In this document: positions 10,356-20,340 of the stretch, piece after piece | How positions within the stretch are numbered: the stretch's first letter is position 1 | How the letters are laid out: every line of letters begins with the position of its first letter | Assembly: GCA_036927565.1 (NCBI GenBank) | Contig: JAYESD010000009.1 | Location: forward strand, 164,694,929 to 164,758,928 | DNA length: 64,000 bases | Direction: 5' to 3' | DNA from: Tuctoria greenei | Lineage: Eukaryota > Streptophyta > Magnoliopsida > Poales > Poaceae | Notes under the pieces: model-generated | Database searches by the model: none | The model's input: the letters and a program-made list of their open reading frames with translations, nothing else | What the model was told of the DNA's origin: nothing | Translations under genes and position numbers: made by a program

Positions 10356-11396
10356 TGTCGAAAGTCTTAAACGACACTTCCCCCGGACCTGCTTAGAGAG
10401 CAGCCCGCGGAGGTTCTTTGGATTCACGAGGGCTAGTCCCAGGAGATTGAGCGCAGCGAGATGGTGAACACAGAGGGTTTACGTGGTTCGGGCCGCCGGA
10501 GCGTAACACCCTACGTCCACAGGAGTGTTTGTGTATTGCCTTGCTTGAGCGTCAATGAGTCTTAGTCTGATTGTCCGATCCCTCGTGAAGGTCGTCTGCA
10601 GAGTCTTTTTATAGTCCAAGGACTCTGCAGTCACAAGGTGGGCCCCAGGCCCCGACAGGTGGTCCCAGGGAGAGCCAAATCCTATACAAAATCTAAGATT
10701 AAATGATATCTACTTCCCTTTGTCAGGGGCATCAATGCGCCGTCCCGCCGCGTTGTGCGCCAGGGCTACATATAGTTGGTGATGATGGCGGTGCACGTCC
10801 CACCCGTCTTGTCCTTGCGGCCCATTTGTCCGTCTTGCGGCGTGGGTCTGTACCGACTACTTGGACAAGACAAGACACTGGAGCCTTGACTTACGCATGC
10901 GCGAATCCACTTTGCCTGGGGAAAGCGCGCGTACTTTAATGCCTGTTCAAGCAGCACACGCCTTCCTTTATTGTGGCGTCCTACCGCACTGAGTTGGCCG
11001 TCCGCCACGTGGTTGCGCCGGAGCCTGCCTCTGTGGGGAGTCGAGCACTCGATGGTACAGGCCATGTGGCGCACCCGGAGCGCACCCCTGTGGAGGGGTG
11101 GAGGCTCAGCCCTGCGGGCCACGTGATAGTTCTGGTGCCTTTCCCTGCGAGGAAGCGGGCCTGGCCCTGAGGTTCCGATTGGCCACATGGCGGCCTCGGA
11201 GCCTGCCTCAGCGGGGAGGCGAGTGTGCAGTTCTGCTGGCCACGCGGCAGCCCGGGAGCCCTCCCCGGCGGAGAGGTAGGATCTGGTCCTTCCCTCCACG
11301 ACGTGGCAGCCTCAAATTTGGCCTCTTAATTAGAGGCTGAGTCCATAGCCGTTTTCTCCTTGTGCGCGGGGGTACCCAGTCTGCGGGGTACCGATA
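10356..11396 (-). repeat. E1 3' LTR (left copy)
   Basis: 1041 bp, TGTCGAAAGT...CCGATA; the last base pair of the CCGACA end has mutated. A minus-strand TATA-like ctataaaa is at about 10606-10614. CACGTG G-boxes remain at 11006 and 11120, while two other positions have become CATGTG or CACATG, typical of CpG deamination. On the outside is TSD gcaac; on the inside is a purine-rich tract on the minus strand. Confidence 0.95.
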
Positions 11397-11417
11397 GTGG
11401 CCCACCGAGCCCACCTC
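11397..11417 (-). other. E1 polypurine tract
   Basis: On the minus strand the 21 bases just before the 3' LTR end GGTGGGCCAC. The equivalent tract in element A ends GGGGGCCAC and in C begins gtggccc on the plus strand, supporting its role as the plus-strand DNA primer site. Confidence 0.6.
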
Positions 11418-11944
11418 AGGAGAGTCGTCGATACCGCAGGTGGAGTCTTCTTTCTTATCTTCCTGCACAACTCTTTTGATTCCAGTTCGGGGCAGTGCCC
11501 GGGGCGACACGTCCCTGCCGTTGTGGCGACGCGTCTCCTCCTGGTAAGTGGAGGTACTGGACAGGCACCGCGCGACATGACTTCCGCCTTTAATTGTGCT
11601 TTAACTGCGGTGGTTCCGATATGGCTCCTGCACTTCCGCTGCTTTTGCCTTTTCAGAAACCACCGAGTTACCTCCCGCATAGTTAGCCACTCGGTTCGCC
11701 TTCCTTGTCGAGCGGTCCGGGCCCCCATATCATTGCCTATGCGGGTATGTTGCTCTTCTACTGAGGCTGCGGCGATTGACACGATGCATCTGTTGGCTTG
11801 CAAAGGTGAATAAAAAGAGACCTTTCCCCCTAGGGGTCCTTTCTTCCGCTTCTGCATCCTTGCGCTCGTGCCTTCTTGCCCCAAGCCTAGTTCTTGCGCT
11901 CTAGCTCCCGATCTCCCCTTCCAGAGCCTCTTCCTTCAATCCTC
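11418..11944 (+). other. Leader of E1 antisense gene, no other coding
   Basis: A 5' leader between the LTR and the antisense-gene ATG. The LTR-to-ATG distance is 549 bp, identical to element C (58405 to 58955), which suggests a conserved promoter/leader module. Shadow frames only. Confidence 0.4.
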
Positions 11945-14900
11945 ATGGCAAGCATCCTGCCCAAGTCCCAGCTGTCCAGGTCCGCCGACCTGGCCCCCAT
12001 GCGTCGGCTTCTCGGCTGGCACGCTCCTGAGCAGGAGAAGTGGCTCCGTCTCGGGAGGCTGCCGCTGAGCCTCTCCACCGGGGAGATGGTGCTATTTTTG
12101 TCGTACGTGCTGGCCGGCTTCGTCCTGCCTGCATCTGCCTTCCTGGTCATGCTCCTGGAGACCTTCGGCCTCCAACTCCACCACCTCGCGCCGAACTCGA
12201 TTGCCATGCTAGCGGTCTTTGCTCACCTCTGCGATATGTTCGTGGGGGTGACGCCGTCGGTGAAGCTCTTCAGGTACTTTTTTGTACTGAGGGCCACCAG
12301 CAGAAGCTCGAAGAAGCACCGTTGTGCCTACTACTTCCAGCACCACACCAAGGTCCCCACGAGGTACATTGCTTCCTTCAACTCTACACGATGGGAGCAG
12401 TGGTGCGAAGATTAGATGATCGCCAAGGTAGAAGCCCACGACCGGATGTGCCTCCCCACCAGGATCGCCTACTCCGAGCGGTCGTTCTGGGAGGAGCGCC
12501 CCGAGCTGGAGGAGGCGTTCAACCCGGTGTTGGAGAGGATCCAAATGCTGGCGGATCACGGGCTGTCGTCTGCCATGGTGCTGAGGGACTTCATGTCCCG
12601 CCGCATAGCTCCGCTCCAGCGCCGCACCCGCCCGGCGTGGATGTTCACCGGCCTATCGGACTGCACCCAGCTCGAGACCGACCCCGACTCCAACCTGGAC
12701 GAGCAGCAGCTGCACGACATGCTGACCCGGGTTTGCCTCGACGACATTTCCCTTGAGGAGCTGGCTCTTCTGACGGCCTGCCGCCCCTTGTGCTCAAACT
12801 CCGGGCTGAGGAGGCAGTTGCTGAAGGCGATGCCGACACTCGATGAGTCTGGGCTGGCGCAGCGCCAGATTGGGGACCTGTTTCGGAGGGTCAACATCGT
12901 CAACGATGCTGAGGGAGGCGGGGCTCCCTCAGGCCACGAAGATCCTTCAAGCGACGACGCTTCAAGCGGGGGCCGGCACCGTCAATGGGGAGGCGACGGC
13001 GCCTCTGTTGACAAGGCGAAAGGGAAAGCGCCGATTCTGGTGTCGGACCCGAGCCCCAAGAAGCGTGTCCGGTCGCCGCCGCCATCCCCCTTCGCTCCTC
13101 GTCAGGACGCCGGTGCCCTGCCGCATTCGTCGTCAGGGAGCGCCGATGGCACCACTTTGCCGCCCGAGTCCTCGACGCGCAAGAGGGGGAGGCTCCTCAA
13201 CGCCGACGGGACCCCAACGTTCCCTCGCCATTCGGAGGAGCGCTCAACTTCGGGGGTGCCGTCGACTCCTCCACCATTGGGGCCCCCAGCACACTCAGCA
13301 GCCCCCGCCGCGAGTTCGGGGGGTCCGAACCCCCCAACCCTTTCAGGAAGCGGTGGAACTTCAACATCCCCCGGTAAGTCGGCATAGATTTTATCTTGAG
13401 TGCTTTTCGTTGTGCGCTTACCCTGTCATTTTCTTATGATCCGGGTTTGCTTGATTTCAGCACCACTACAGTTACTCCTTCTCCGCCTGCGGGCCCTTCT
13501 GCTGGAGGGTATGCAACTGCAGCTGGCTCGCGGGGCTCCTCTGTAGCCTCAGGCTCCGCTCCGATGCACCGGGCTGCTGCCGCCGGGGTGCCCTGGGCCT
13601 CCGTGCCCGACACCCCCACAGCGGGTGCTGAAGCCCAGCCGCACACGCCGGTGACTGTTGCCACACCCGCCAATGACTCCACATCCACCGGCTACTCCGT
13701 GCCGGCTGATGCTGCCGCACCGTCCGACACCGCTACGTCGGCTGGTGCCGCCGCCAGGGAGGGGGCCCTTGGGGGCGACGCGCCTGCTTCTGGCGATGAC
13801 CCCCCCCCCCCCCCGGCGCCTTCTCCGATTGGGGGAGCTCTTGTCCCCGTTTCCCCAGTGGTCCTCCAAATGGAGGATGATATTGAATAAGTGGGGAGGC
13901 AGGGACCCGCCGCTACGGTGGAGCCCCTCCCCCTGTCTGAGGCCATGGCCGTGGCCTACTCTGGCTTTTGGCAGGCTCAGGCGGCCCTCGCCCGGGAGAA
14001 AGGGCGGCTTGAAGACGAGGATGACCGGCTCCGGGAATGGGCGAGGACCCTGGAGGCCCGGACCCGGCTGGCGAAGAGCCGAGCGGCTCAGCGGGAGGCA
14101 GTTGTTCGGGAGGAGATGAAGATCCTCGAGCAGGAGCGCGAGCTCATCGCTCAACTGGACGCCGTCACCCAGAAGCTAAAGGCGGACGCCGCGGCTATCC
14201 ACACTGAGGCCAGCTCCCGCCTCCAGTCCTCCGAGGACCTTCAGCAACTGCTGTCTCGCCGAGAAGCTGCTCTTGCCGAACGGGAGCAGGAGCTTGCGGC
14301 GAAGCAGGCTGAGGTGGAGGCGACTTCCCGCTGGCGCGTCCTCCAGTAGGAAGGGGCAAGGGTCCGCGCCGCCGAGCTAGACCGCCGGGATGTTGCCTTG
14401 GCTGAAGCGGAGCAAGCCCAGCTCGACGAGCGCCAGGCCCTCCTGGACCGTGAGTTCAACGTCGTCCTCAAGGAGGGTGAATTGAGCCGCCGCGAGAGGG
14501 AGGTCAGTGAGCGCGAGTGGGCCCTAGCGGCCAAGGAGAAGCGGTTCCTGGATGGCGGCCCCCGGGCATTGGCGGCGACCCAGCAGGAGGTGCAGGAGCT
14601 CTGGGCGTCGCGCTCTGCTGAGGCCCGGAAGGTCTGGGAGTTCCTTGGCGGCGCCGACTCGGCTCTGGTGCCGCTCGGCTTCAGCCCGGAGCGCGTGGGG
14701 GAACCAGCGCAGGAGGTGAGCCAGGTGTTCCCGGCACTTGACTCCACCAGCTCGAGGATGCGTTCGCTGGGGGCCATCATCGACAACCAGCTGGAGGCAG
14801 GGGGAGGATGCTGGTGAAGGAGGTGGCGACGCACATCCTGCCCTGCTACCGGAGCTGGTACCCTGACGTCTCTCTGCAGCCGATCCTCGAGGGGCCCATC

Positions 14901-14981
14901 GTCGGGAGGGAAGAGGCCGCCAAGTCTGAAGTCTCAGATGCGGTAGCGCTCATCACCTCAAGGTTCCAGCAGAGCGGCTGA
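11945..14981 (+). pseudogene. E1 antisense extra ORF (gypsy-type transposon protein, Transposase_28-like), spliced
   Basis: Encoded opposite to gag-pol. Starts at ATG 11945 (MASILPKSQL). Residues about 20-150 carry the conserved block RRLLGW, LSYVLAGF, FGLQLHHLAPNSIAM and a hydrophobic pair, matching the plant 'putative gypsy type transposon' family. A middle region contains FNPVLERI and an acidic/Pro-Ser linker. Exon 1 ends after a KRW...IPR motif, with an intron at 13374-13460 (87 bp, gtaagt..ttcag). Exon 2 is a long Glu/Arg-rich coiled coil (about 13920-14800) ending in a conserved HILPCYRSW...LEGPI module (about 14830-14905). In-frame stops at 12413, 13888 and 14347 and frameshifts before the intron and near 14800 show decay. 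Elements A and B carry the same gene. The function of this family is unknown. Confidence 0.8.
13374..13460 (+). other. Intron of E1 antisense gene (phase 2)
   Basis: Donor gtaagt, acceptor ttgatttcag, 87 bp. In the frame reading KRWNFNIPR the exon ends two bases into a codon, and exon 2 resumes with the third base in the frame open to 13888. Position and phase equal those of the introns at 25973-26050 (element B) and 39135-39214 (element A). Confidence 0.75.
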
Positions 14982-16245
14982 GGGCTCCCCGTGTGTTGTT
15001 TATGTTTTGTGTTTCTTTCAGCTTTTTTCTGTGGTTAGTTGTGGTGGGAAACTTTTTATTTTGGAACAAAAAATCTGCCTATGGTGCCTCTTATACTCAG
15101 CATGCTTTTATTTCCAGCAATATCTTCTGGTTGCTTGTTGTTCCTTAGCTTCCAGGACCTGCCGTCCCCCGGAGTGTGGCCCCCTGACAGGCGTGGCCAG
15201 TTGTTGTGGGCACACCCGTCAACACTTAGGACTTAGGGCGGACGGTTGCAGAGGAGCCTAGGATGCGTAGGTAGCATTGCCGTAGCTGAGTATGCAGGGA
15301 CGTCGATCGCGGGCCCCCTGAGGGTGCCGCAGGAGCTTCGGTCCGGCGGTGCCCACCATCTTCTGTGAAGCGTCGACGGCGGGCCCCCTGGGGGTACCAC
15401 CGGAGCTTCGGTCCGGCGGTGCCCACCATCTCTGGTAAAAGGTCGACGGCGGGCCCCCAGGGGTGCCACCGGAGCCTTGGTCCGGCAGTGCCCACCATCT
15501 TCGTGGGTACTTTGACGGTTATCGCTGGGATAACTCCTTGAAGACCTGCGTATAGATCAAAAAATAGGAGAAGTAATTTTGTCCGCTGGTTATTGTTTCC
15601 CTGCTCCTTTTTAGTGTCGCTTGACTTACGATCTTGGGCTGACTCATGGGGCTTGGGTAATTCAGTGCGTCTGCACCTAGGGCTCGTTATTCATACTACT
15701 TAAGGGTGGTCCATCTGGCCCCCAGTTACACAGCTGTAGTGCTGGGGAGGCAGGGCGCACAGGCTTAGGGTACAGGACCAGGCTAAGCAGACTGTGCCCC
15801 TGGACCTCCCTCTCGGCGTAAGCTTTTCCCGAGGGAGACCATCTGGAGACACTTACCCCCGAGTATGGGAACATCCGAGGCCCCAGACACATTGCAGGTA
15901 CCTCAAGCAACCCCACCTGCAACCAGACAGCAAGGCTCCCACTATTGCTAGAGCAGGGAAAAATGACAGCGCCCATGATAGATCACGAGCTACAGCGAAC
16001 GTACAGCAATATCATAAAAAATTAAAGATAATTTTTTGAATGAGAAACCCTATACAGGGCAGGACAACATTCTTTTCATTGCGGCTCGGGCGACAAGGGA
16101 AGTCGACTGCACCTACTTAGGGTTTTGGACCAGGCTAAGCGAAATGTGCACTCAGAGCCTCATCCCGGTAGCCTTAGTTACCCTAAGTACCATTCCTAGG
16201 AACCATGTACCTTTTACAATGAAAGAAAACTGTCCTGACACTTAT
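14982..16245. other. E1 convergent spacer, includes tandem repeat at 15300-15510
   Basis: This lies between the 3' ends of the antisense gene and of pol. It contains three tandem units of about 70 bp starting near 15300, 15370 and 15440, each with ggcgggcccc...ggtgcc and the imperfect palindrome ccggagcttcggtccgg. The rest (15510-16240) shows no coding sign beyond shadow frames. Confidence 0.7.
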
Positions 16246-17203
16246 CTAGGGGTAGAACTTACGGAGGTGCTCGATGTTCCAGGGATTGGGTAGTCGCTCT
16301 CCATCCTCCGTAGCTAGGCGGACGCACCTAGGGCGGCATACCTCCATAACTCGGAAAGGGCCCTCCCATCTGGGGGAGAGTTTGTTAGCCCCTTCCCGGG
16401 AGAGTATGTGACACAGCACCAGGTCGTCTACCTTTAGCTCCCTACTCGGCATAGTCCTATGGTGGTAGCGCCGGAGCGTTTGCCTGTATCGTGCATTTCG
16501 AAGAGCCGCTCTTACTCGTCCCTCGTCGACGAGGTCCACGTCTTCACGCCGGAGCTGGTCCTGCGCGGCTTCTTCGTACACCCGGACACGGGGGGGTGCC
16601 CCTGGTAATTTCTGGGGGGAGGACGGCCTCTGCCTCGTACACCAGGAAGAAAGGCGTTTCCCCAATGGCCCGACTGGTTGATGTCGGGCTAGCCCACAGT
16701 GCACACGGAAACTCGTCTACCCAGTTTGCACCATGCTTCTCAAGGTGTGAGAATGTGTGAGTCTTGAGGCCCTTGAGGATCTCTGCATTGGCCCTCTTGA
16801 CATGTCCATTGCTCTCTTGATGGGCGACAGATGCATAACAGACTTGGATCCCAAGGTCCTCACAGTATTCCTGGAACGCTACACTTGTGAACTGGGTCCT
16901 GTTATCAGTGATGATTCTGTTCGGGACCCCGAACTGGCAGACGATCGACTTGATGAATTTGACTACTGACTGCTTGTTGATGGTGACGACTGGGGCGGCT
17001 TCCGTCCACTTGGTGAACTTGTCTACGACTATGTAGAGGTGCCGGAATCTTCCGACGGCTCTGGGAAAGGGTCTCAGGATGTCCAACCCCCATACAACGA
17101 ATGGCCATGAGGGTGGGATCACCTGCAGCGCCTGAGCTGGTGTGTGGATCTGCTTGGCATGGAACTAGCACGCCTTGCATCTCTTGACCATCTCGGCGAC
17201 ATC
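16246..17203 (-). pseudogene. E1 integrase (core and C-terminal part)
   Basis: Catalyses insertion of retrotransposon cDNA into the genome in the Ty3/gypsy replication cycle. The core begins after the zinc finger with PPSWPFVVWGLDILRPFPRA, then KFTKWTEAAPV, GVPNRIITDN and YASVAHQESNGH. The first two catalytic Asp are visible (GLDIL, ITDN). The Glu expected in the QVERAN motif is Lys here (HVKRANAE), so the D,D-35-E triad is broken. Near 16600 the frame shifts. The C-terminal part continues as ALRNARYRQTLRRYHH, ELKVDDLVL, LSPRWEGPFRV and NPWNIEHLRKFYP, with a stop at 16246. The zinc-finger CxxC region just upstream also carries stops. Confidence 0.9.
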
Positions 17204-19738
17204 CTAGAGTGTTGTCGGCCAGTAAAAGCCGTGCCGAAAGGCTTTTCTGACCAGCGTGCGGGATGACGCGTGGCTCCCACACTCGCCTACATGGATCTCT
17301 ACGAGCAAGTCACAACCCTCCTCCCGGGTAATGCAACGCAGCAGGATGTCGTTGGCGCCACGCCGGTAGAGATCCCCTTCCACCAATGTGTACCTCTTAG
17401 CCATGCGGACTATCCTTTCTGCCAGGGCATGTTCTTCGGCAAGGATGTTGTCTTTCAAGTAGTCCCGGACCTCCGAGCTCCATGCATCGGGACTTACTTG
17501 AGCCTCTGGATCTTGGGCGCCTGGTAGCTCGGAGCTCCCGGTGACGCATACGATCCTTGGCGGGCTCCATGGTAGCACGGCCGCTGGGACTGCCAGCTTC
17601 GAGGTGCTGGGCTCGCCCCCTTCGCCTGGTTCGGCTGCTCGAGCGGTTGGTCGCGGTAATGTCCTTGCAAAGACTCCTTCGGGCACTGGGGCCCCTGTGG
17701 AGGCCTTTGTTGACAGGTCGTCTGTGATTGAGTTGTCGGCTCGGGGTACATGGCTCAGTTCCAAGACTTCAAAGTCCTTTTCTAGCTTCCGGACATGCAG
17801 CAAGTATGCTGTTAGCTGAGGGTCATTGCAGCTGCACTCCCCTTTGGCTTGCTTGATGATCAATAGGGAATCACCTTTAGCCAGAAGTTGACGGACATTG
17901 AGAGTCTGGGCAGTCTTTTGCCCAAAGATTAGGGCTTCGTATTCTGCCATGTTGTTTGTCGCCTTGAAGTCGAGGCGCACCATGTACTTGAACTGCTCTC
18001 CAGTCGGGGTGAGGAGCAGGACCCCGGCCCTGGCCCCCTGCTTCCGCGAGGAGCCGTCGAAGTAGAGTGACCAGGGGGGCTCGGTGAAAACTGGGGCCTT
18101 GGGCACCGTTTCTCTATTGTTCGGGCCCCCTGGGTTGCTTGGCGATGGAGTACATTCTGCCAGGAAGTCCGCCAGTGCTTGGCTCTTGAATGCATGTTGA
18201 GGTAGGAACTCCAGCTCGAACTCCGCCAGCTTCGCTGCCCACTTGGCAATGTTGCCAGTCGAGTTGGGGCTGTGGAGCACGGTTTTTAGTGGGAAGGAGG
18301 TCACCACTGAAACCTGGTGAGTCTGGAAGTAATGTCGGAGCTTACTCGACGCTATGAGCACTGCATACAGCAGTTTGTGTACCTCCAGATACCTTGTTTT
18401 TGCTTCATGGAGGACCTCACTAATGTAGTAGACAGGCCGTTGGGAGGTCTGAACCCTCCCTGGGGGGTTCTGAGCTCCTTGCGATGTGTCTGCATCCTGG
18501 GGAATGTGGCCCCCAGGATCTGGTCGGACCTCCGGGGGCTGGGACCCAGAGGGCTCTTGGTCACTGGAGCACACAACAAGGGGGTCCTCTGCTGGATGTA
18601 GGCCCTGAGGCTCAGCTTCCTCCCCGGGGGCTCCCTCGGGTGCTTGCTGCGGCAGCAGCTCCGACCGCTCTGCAACCAAGACCATGCTGACCACCTCCGT
18701 TGTTGCGGTGATGTAGAGCAGGAGTGGTTCGCCGGGCTCCGGCACCACCATGATGGGGAGCGTCGTCAGGTGCTTCTTGAGTTCCTGGAACGCCGTTTCC
18801 ACTTCCTCGGTCCACACAAAGGGACCCGACCTTCGTAGAATCTTGAAGAAGGGGAGCGCTCGCTTAGCTAGTCTTGAGATGAACCGGCTGAGGGGCGCCA
18901 AACACCCTGCAAGCTTCTGCACATCCTTGATGTGGGCTAGCGGTCGCATCAGCTCTATCGCCTTGATCTTCTCTGGGTTAGCTTCAATTCCCCAGTGTGA
19001 GACCAAGAAACCAAGGAGCTTCCCTGCTGAAACCCCAAAGACGCACTTGTCTGGGTTCAGCATCGTGCGCGTCGTGCGCAGCTTGCTGAAGACCTGGGCC
19101 AAGTTGTCTAATCAGGATGTGCAGGTTCTAATTTTTACCCCGATGTCATTGACATACACTTCTACCAGATCTCTAATGAGGTCCCCAAATGTCTTATGCA
19201 TTGCACGTACAAAGGTGGGGAGAGCATTCTTGAGTCCATAAGGCATGGAGACATAACAATACAGGCCATCTACTGATATGAAAGCAGTGTGTTCCTCATC
19301 TTCCCTAGACATTGGTATTTGGTGGAAACCGGAATACGCATCTAGGAAACATAGAAGATCACAGCGTGATGTTGAGTCTACTATTTGATGTATCCTAGGA
19401 AGAGGGAATGGATCCTTTGGGCATGCCTTATTCAGGTTGGTGTAGTCGATGCACATCCGGAGTTTCCCACCAGCCTTGTGGACGACAAAAGGATTGGCCA
19501 ACCACCGTGGGTGGTGGACCTCCCAGATGAAACCAGCATCGAGTAGCTTCTTGATTTCTTCACGGATGAAGTTATTCCACTCGATGGACGGTTTCCTGGG
19601 CTTCTGTTGCACCGGTCGGGCGTCAGGGTAGATCTTCAGATGGTGCTCAATCACCTCCCTAGGGATCCTGAGCATTTGTGATGGTTGCCATGCAAACACA
19701 TCAACATTGTCCCGGAGGAAGGTGACGAGCGCGAGTTC
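17204..19738 (-). pseudogene. E1 reverse transcriptase, RNase H and integrase zinc finger
   Basis: Begins directly after the stop at 19739-19741 with ELALVTFLR, then VFAWQPSQM, RMCIDYTNLNKACPKDPFPL and LLCFLDAYSGFHQIPM. The RT active site reads YVND (about 19145-19156) instead of YVDD, which removes one of the paired catalytic Asp. A frameshift near 19110-19120 separates this from the RT connection (NPDKCVFGVSAGKLLGFLVS). A variable acidic linker follows, then RPVYYISEVLHEAKTRYLE and RNase H with YFDGS, NNMAEYEAL, KGDSLLII and RADN. The end is the integrase H2C2 finger start (GECGSHASSRTLV), with a stop at 17204. RT copies element RNA into DNA and RNase H removes the RNA strand. Confidence 0.92.
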
Positions 19739-19741
19739 TTA
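19739..19741 (-). other. Conserved stop codon between protease and RT (E1, TAA)
   Basis: The frame reads ...NLDSK-stop-ELALVTFLR with no frame change. The same stop, 13 codons before the VFAWQPSQM motif, is TAG in element A (32227-32229) and TAG in element B (44548-44550). Flanking codons AAA before and GAA after are the same in all three. Confidence 0.85.
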
Positions 19742-20340
19742 TTTGCTGTCTAGGTTCCCTGCGATGCGGGTTGTCTGGGCAGCCTCGGAACCAATCCTGA
19801 CGACCTTTACTGGGACGTCGTTGCCGTCTGGTTGCACACGGGGTGCAGAAGTGGAGGCCCGCTGCGTCGGACCCTGTTCTGGTCGACTCTCCTTCGAGCC
19901 TCCCGGAGCCGGAACCCTCCCCGCTGCAAGTGCCTGGAGCTGCTCCAAGGCCGACACTGCAGCAGAGCGGTCCCCTCTGATTCTGAGGACGCCGGAAGGT
20001 GTCGGCATCTTCAAGACGAGGTAGCCGTAGTGGGCTACAACCATGAACCTGTATAGCGCCGATCTTCCGATGATTGCGTTGAAAGAGAGATCGACGTCTG
20101 CCACGTCGAACAAAACGCTCTCCGTACGGTAGTTTTTCGGGTTCCGAAGGTCACCGGGAGGTGTATGTTACCGTACGGGAGGATTTTCCCAGGTTCGACA
20201 CTCGAGAACGGGCTCGAAGGTGTGAGACGGGACATCGGCAGCTGCAGCTTTCGGAAGGCCGCCGTGGAGATGAGGTCGAGGCCTGCCCCGCCATCAATCA
20301 GCACGTGGAAGACCTTCACGTTGGCGATGGTCGGGGACAC
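19742..20340 (-). pseudogene. E1 aspartic protease region
   Basis: Retropepsin-type protease expected to process the element polyprotein. The motif VLIDGGAGLDLIS (about 20290-20310) supplies the active-site Asp in a DGG(A/S)G context typical of this lineage. It is followed by LPMSRL, FGTRK and, in another frame, FDVADVDLSFNAIIGRSALYRFM, AHYGYLVLKMPTP and VLRIRGD. A frameshift near 20090-20110 splits the domain, and another near 20330 separates it from gag. The C-terminal linker is Ala/Gln-rich and ends at the conserved stop. Confidence 0.88.

Noticed and set aside
10766..11299. A 177-codon minus-strand frame repeated at 22771-23304
   Set aside because: It lies inside the E1 LTR; its presence in both copies reflects LTR identity, not a gene.
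12040..12756. A 238-codon plus-strand frame
   Set aside because: Out-of-frame shadow of the E1 antisense gene; the conserved blocks RRLLGW and APNSIAM are in the other frame.
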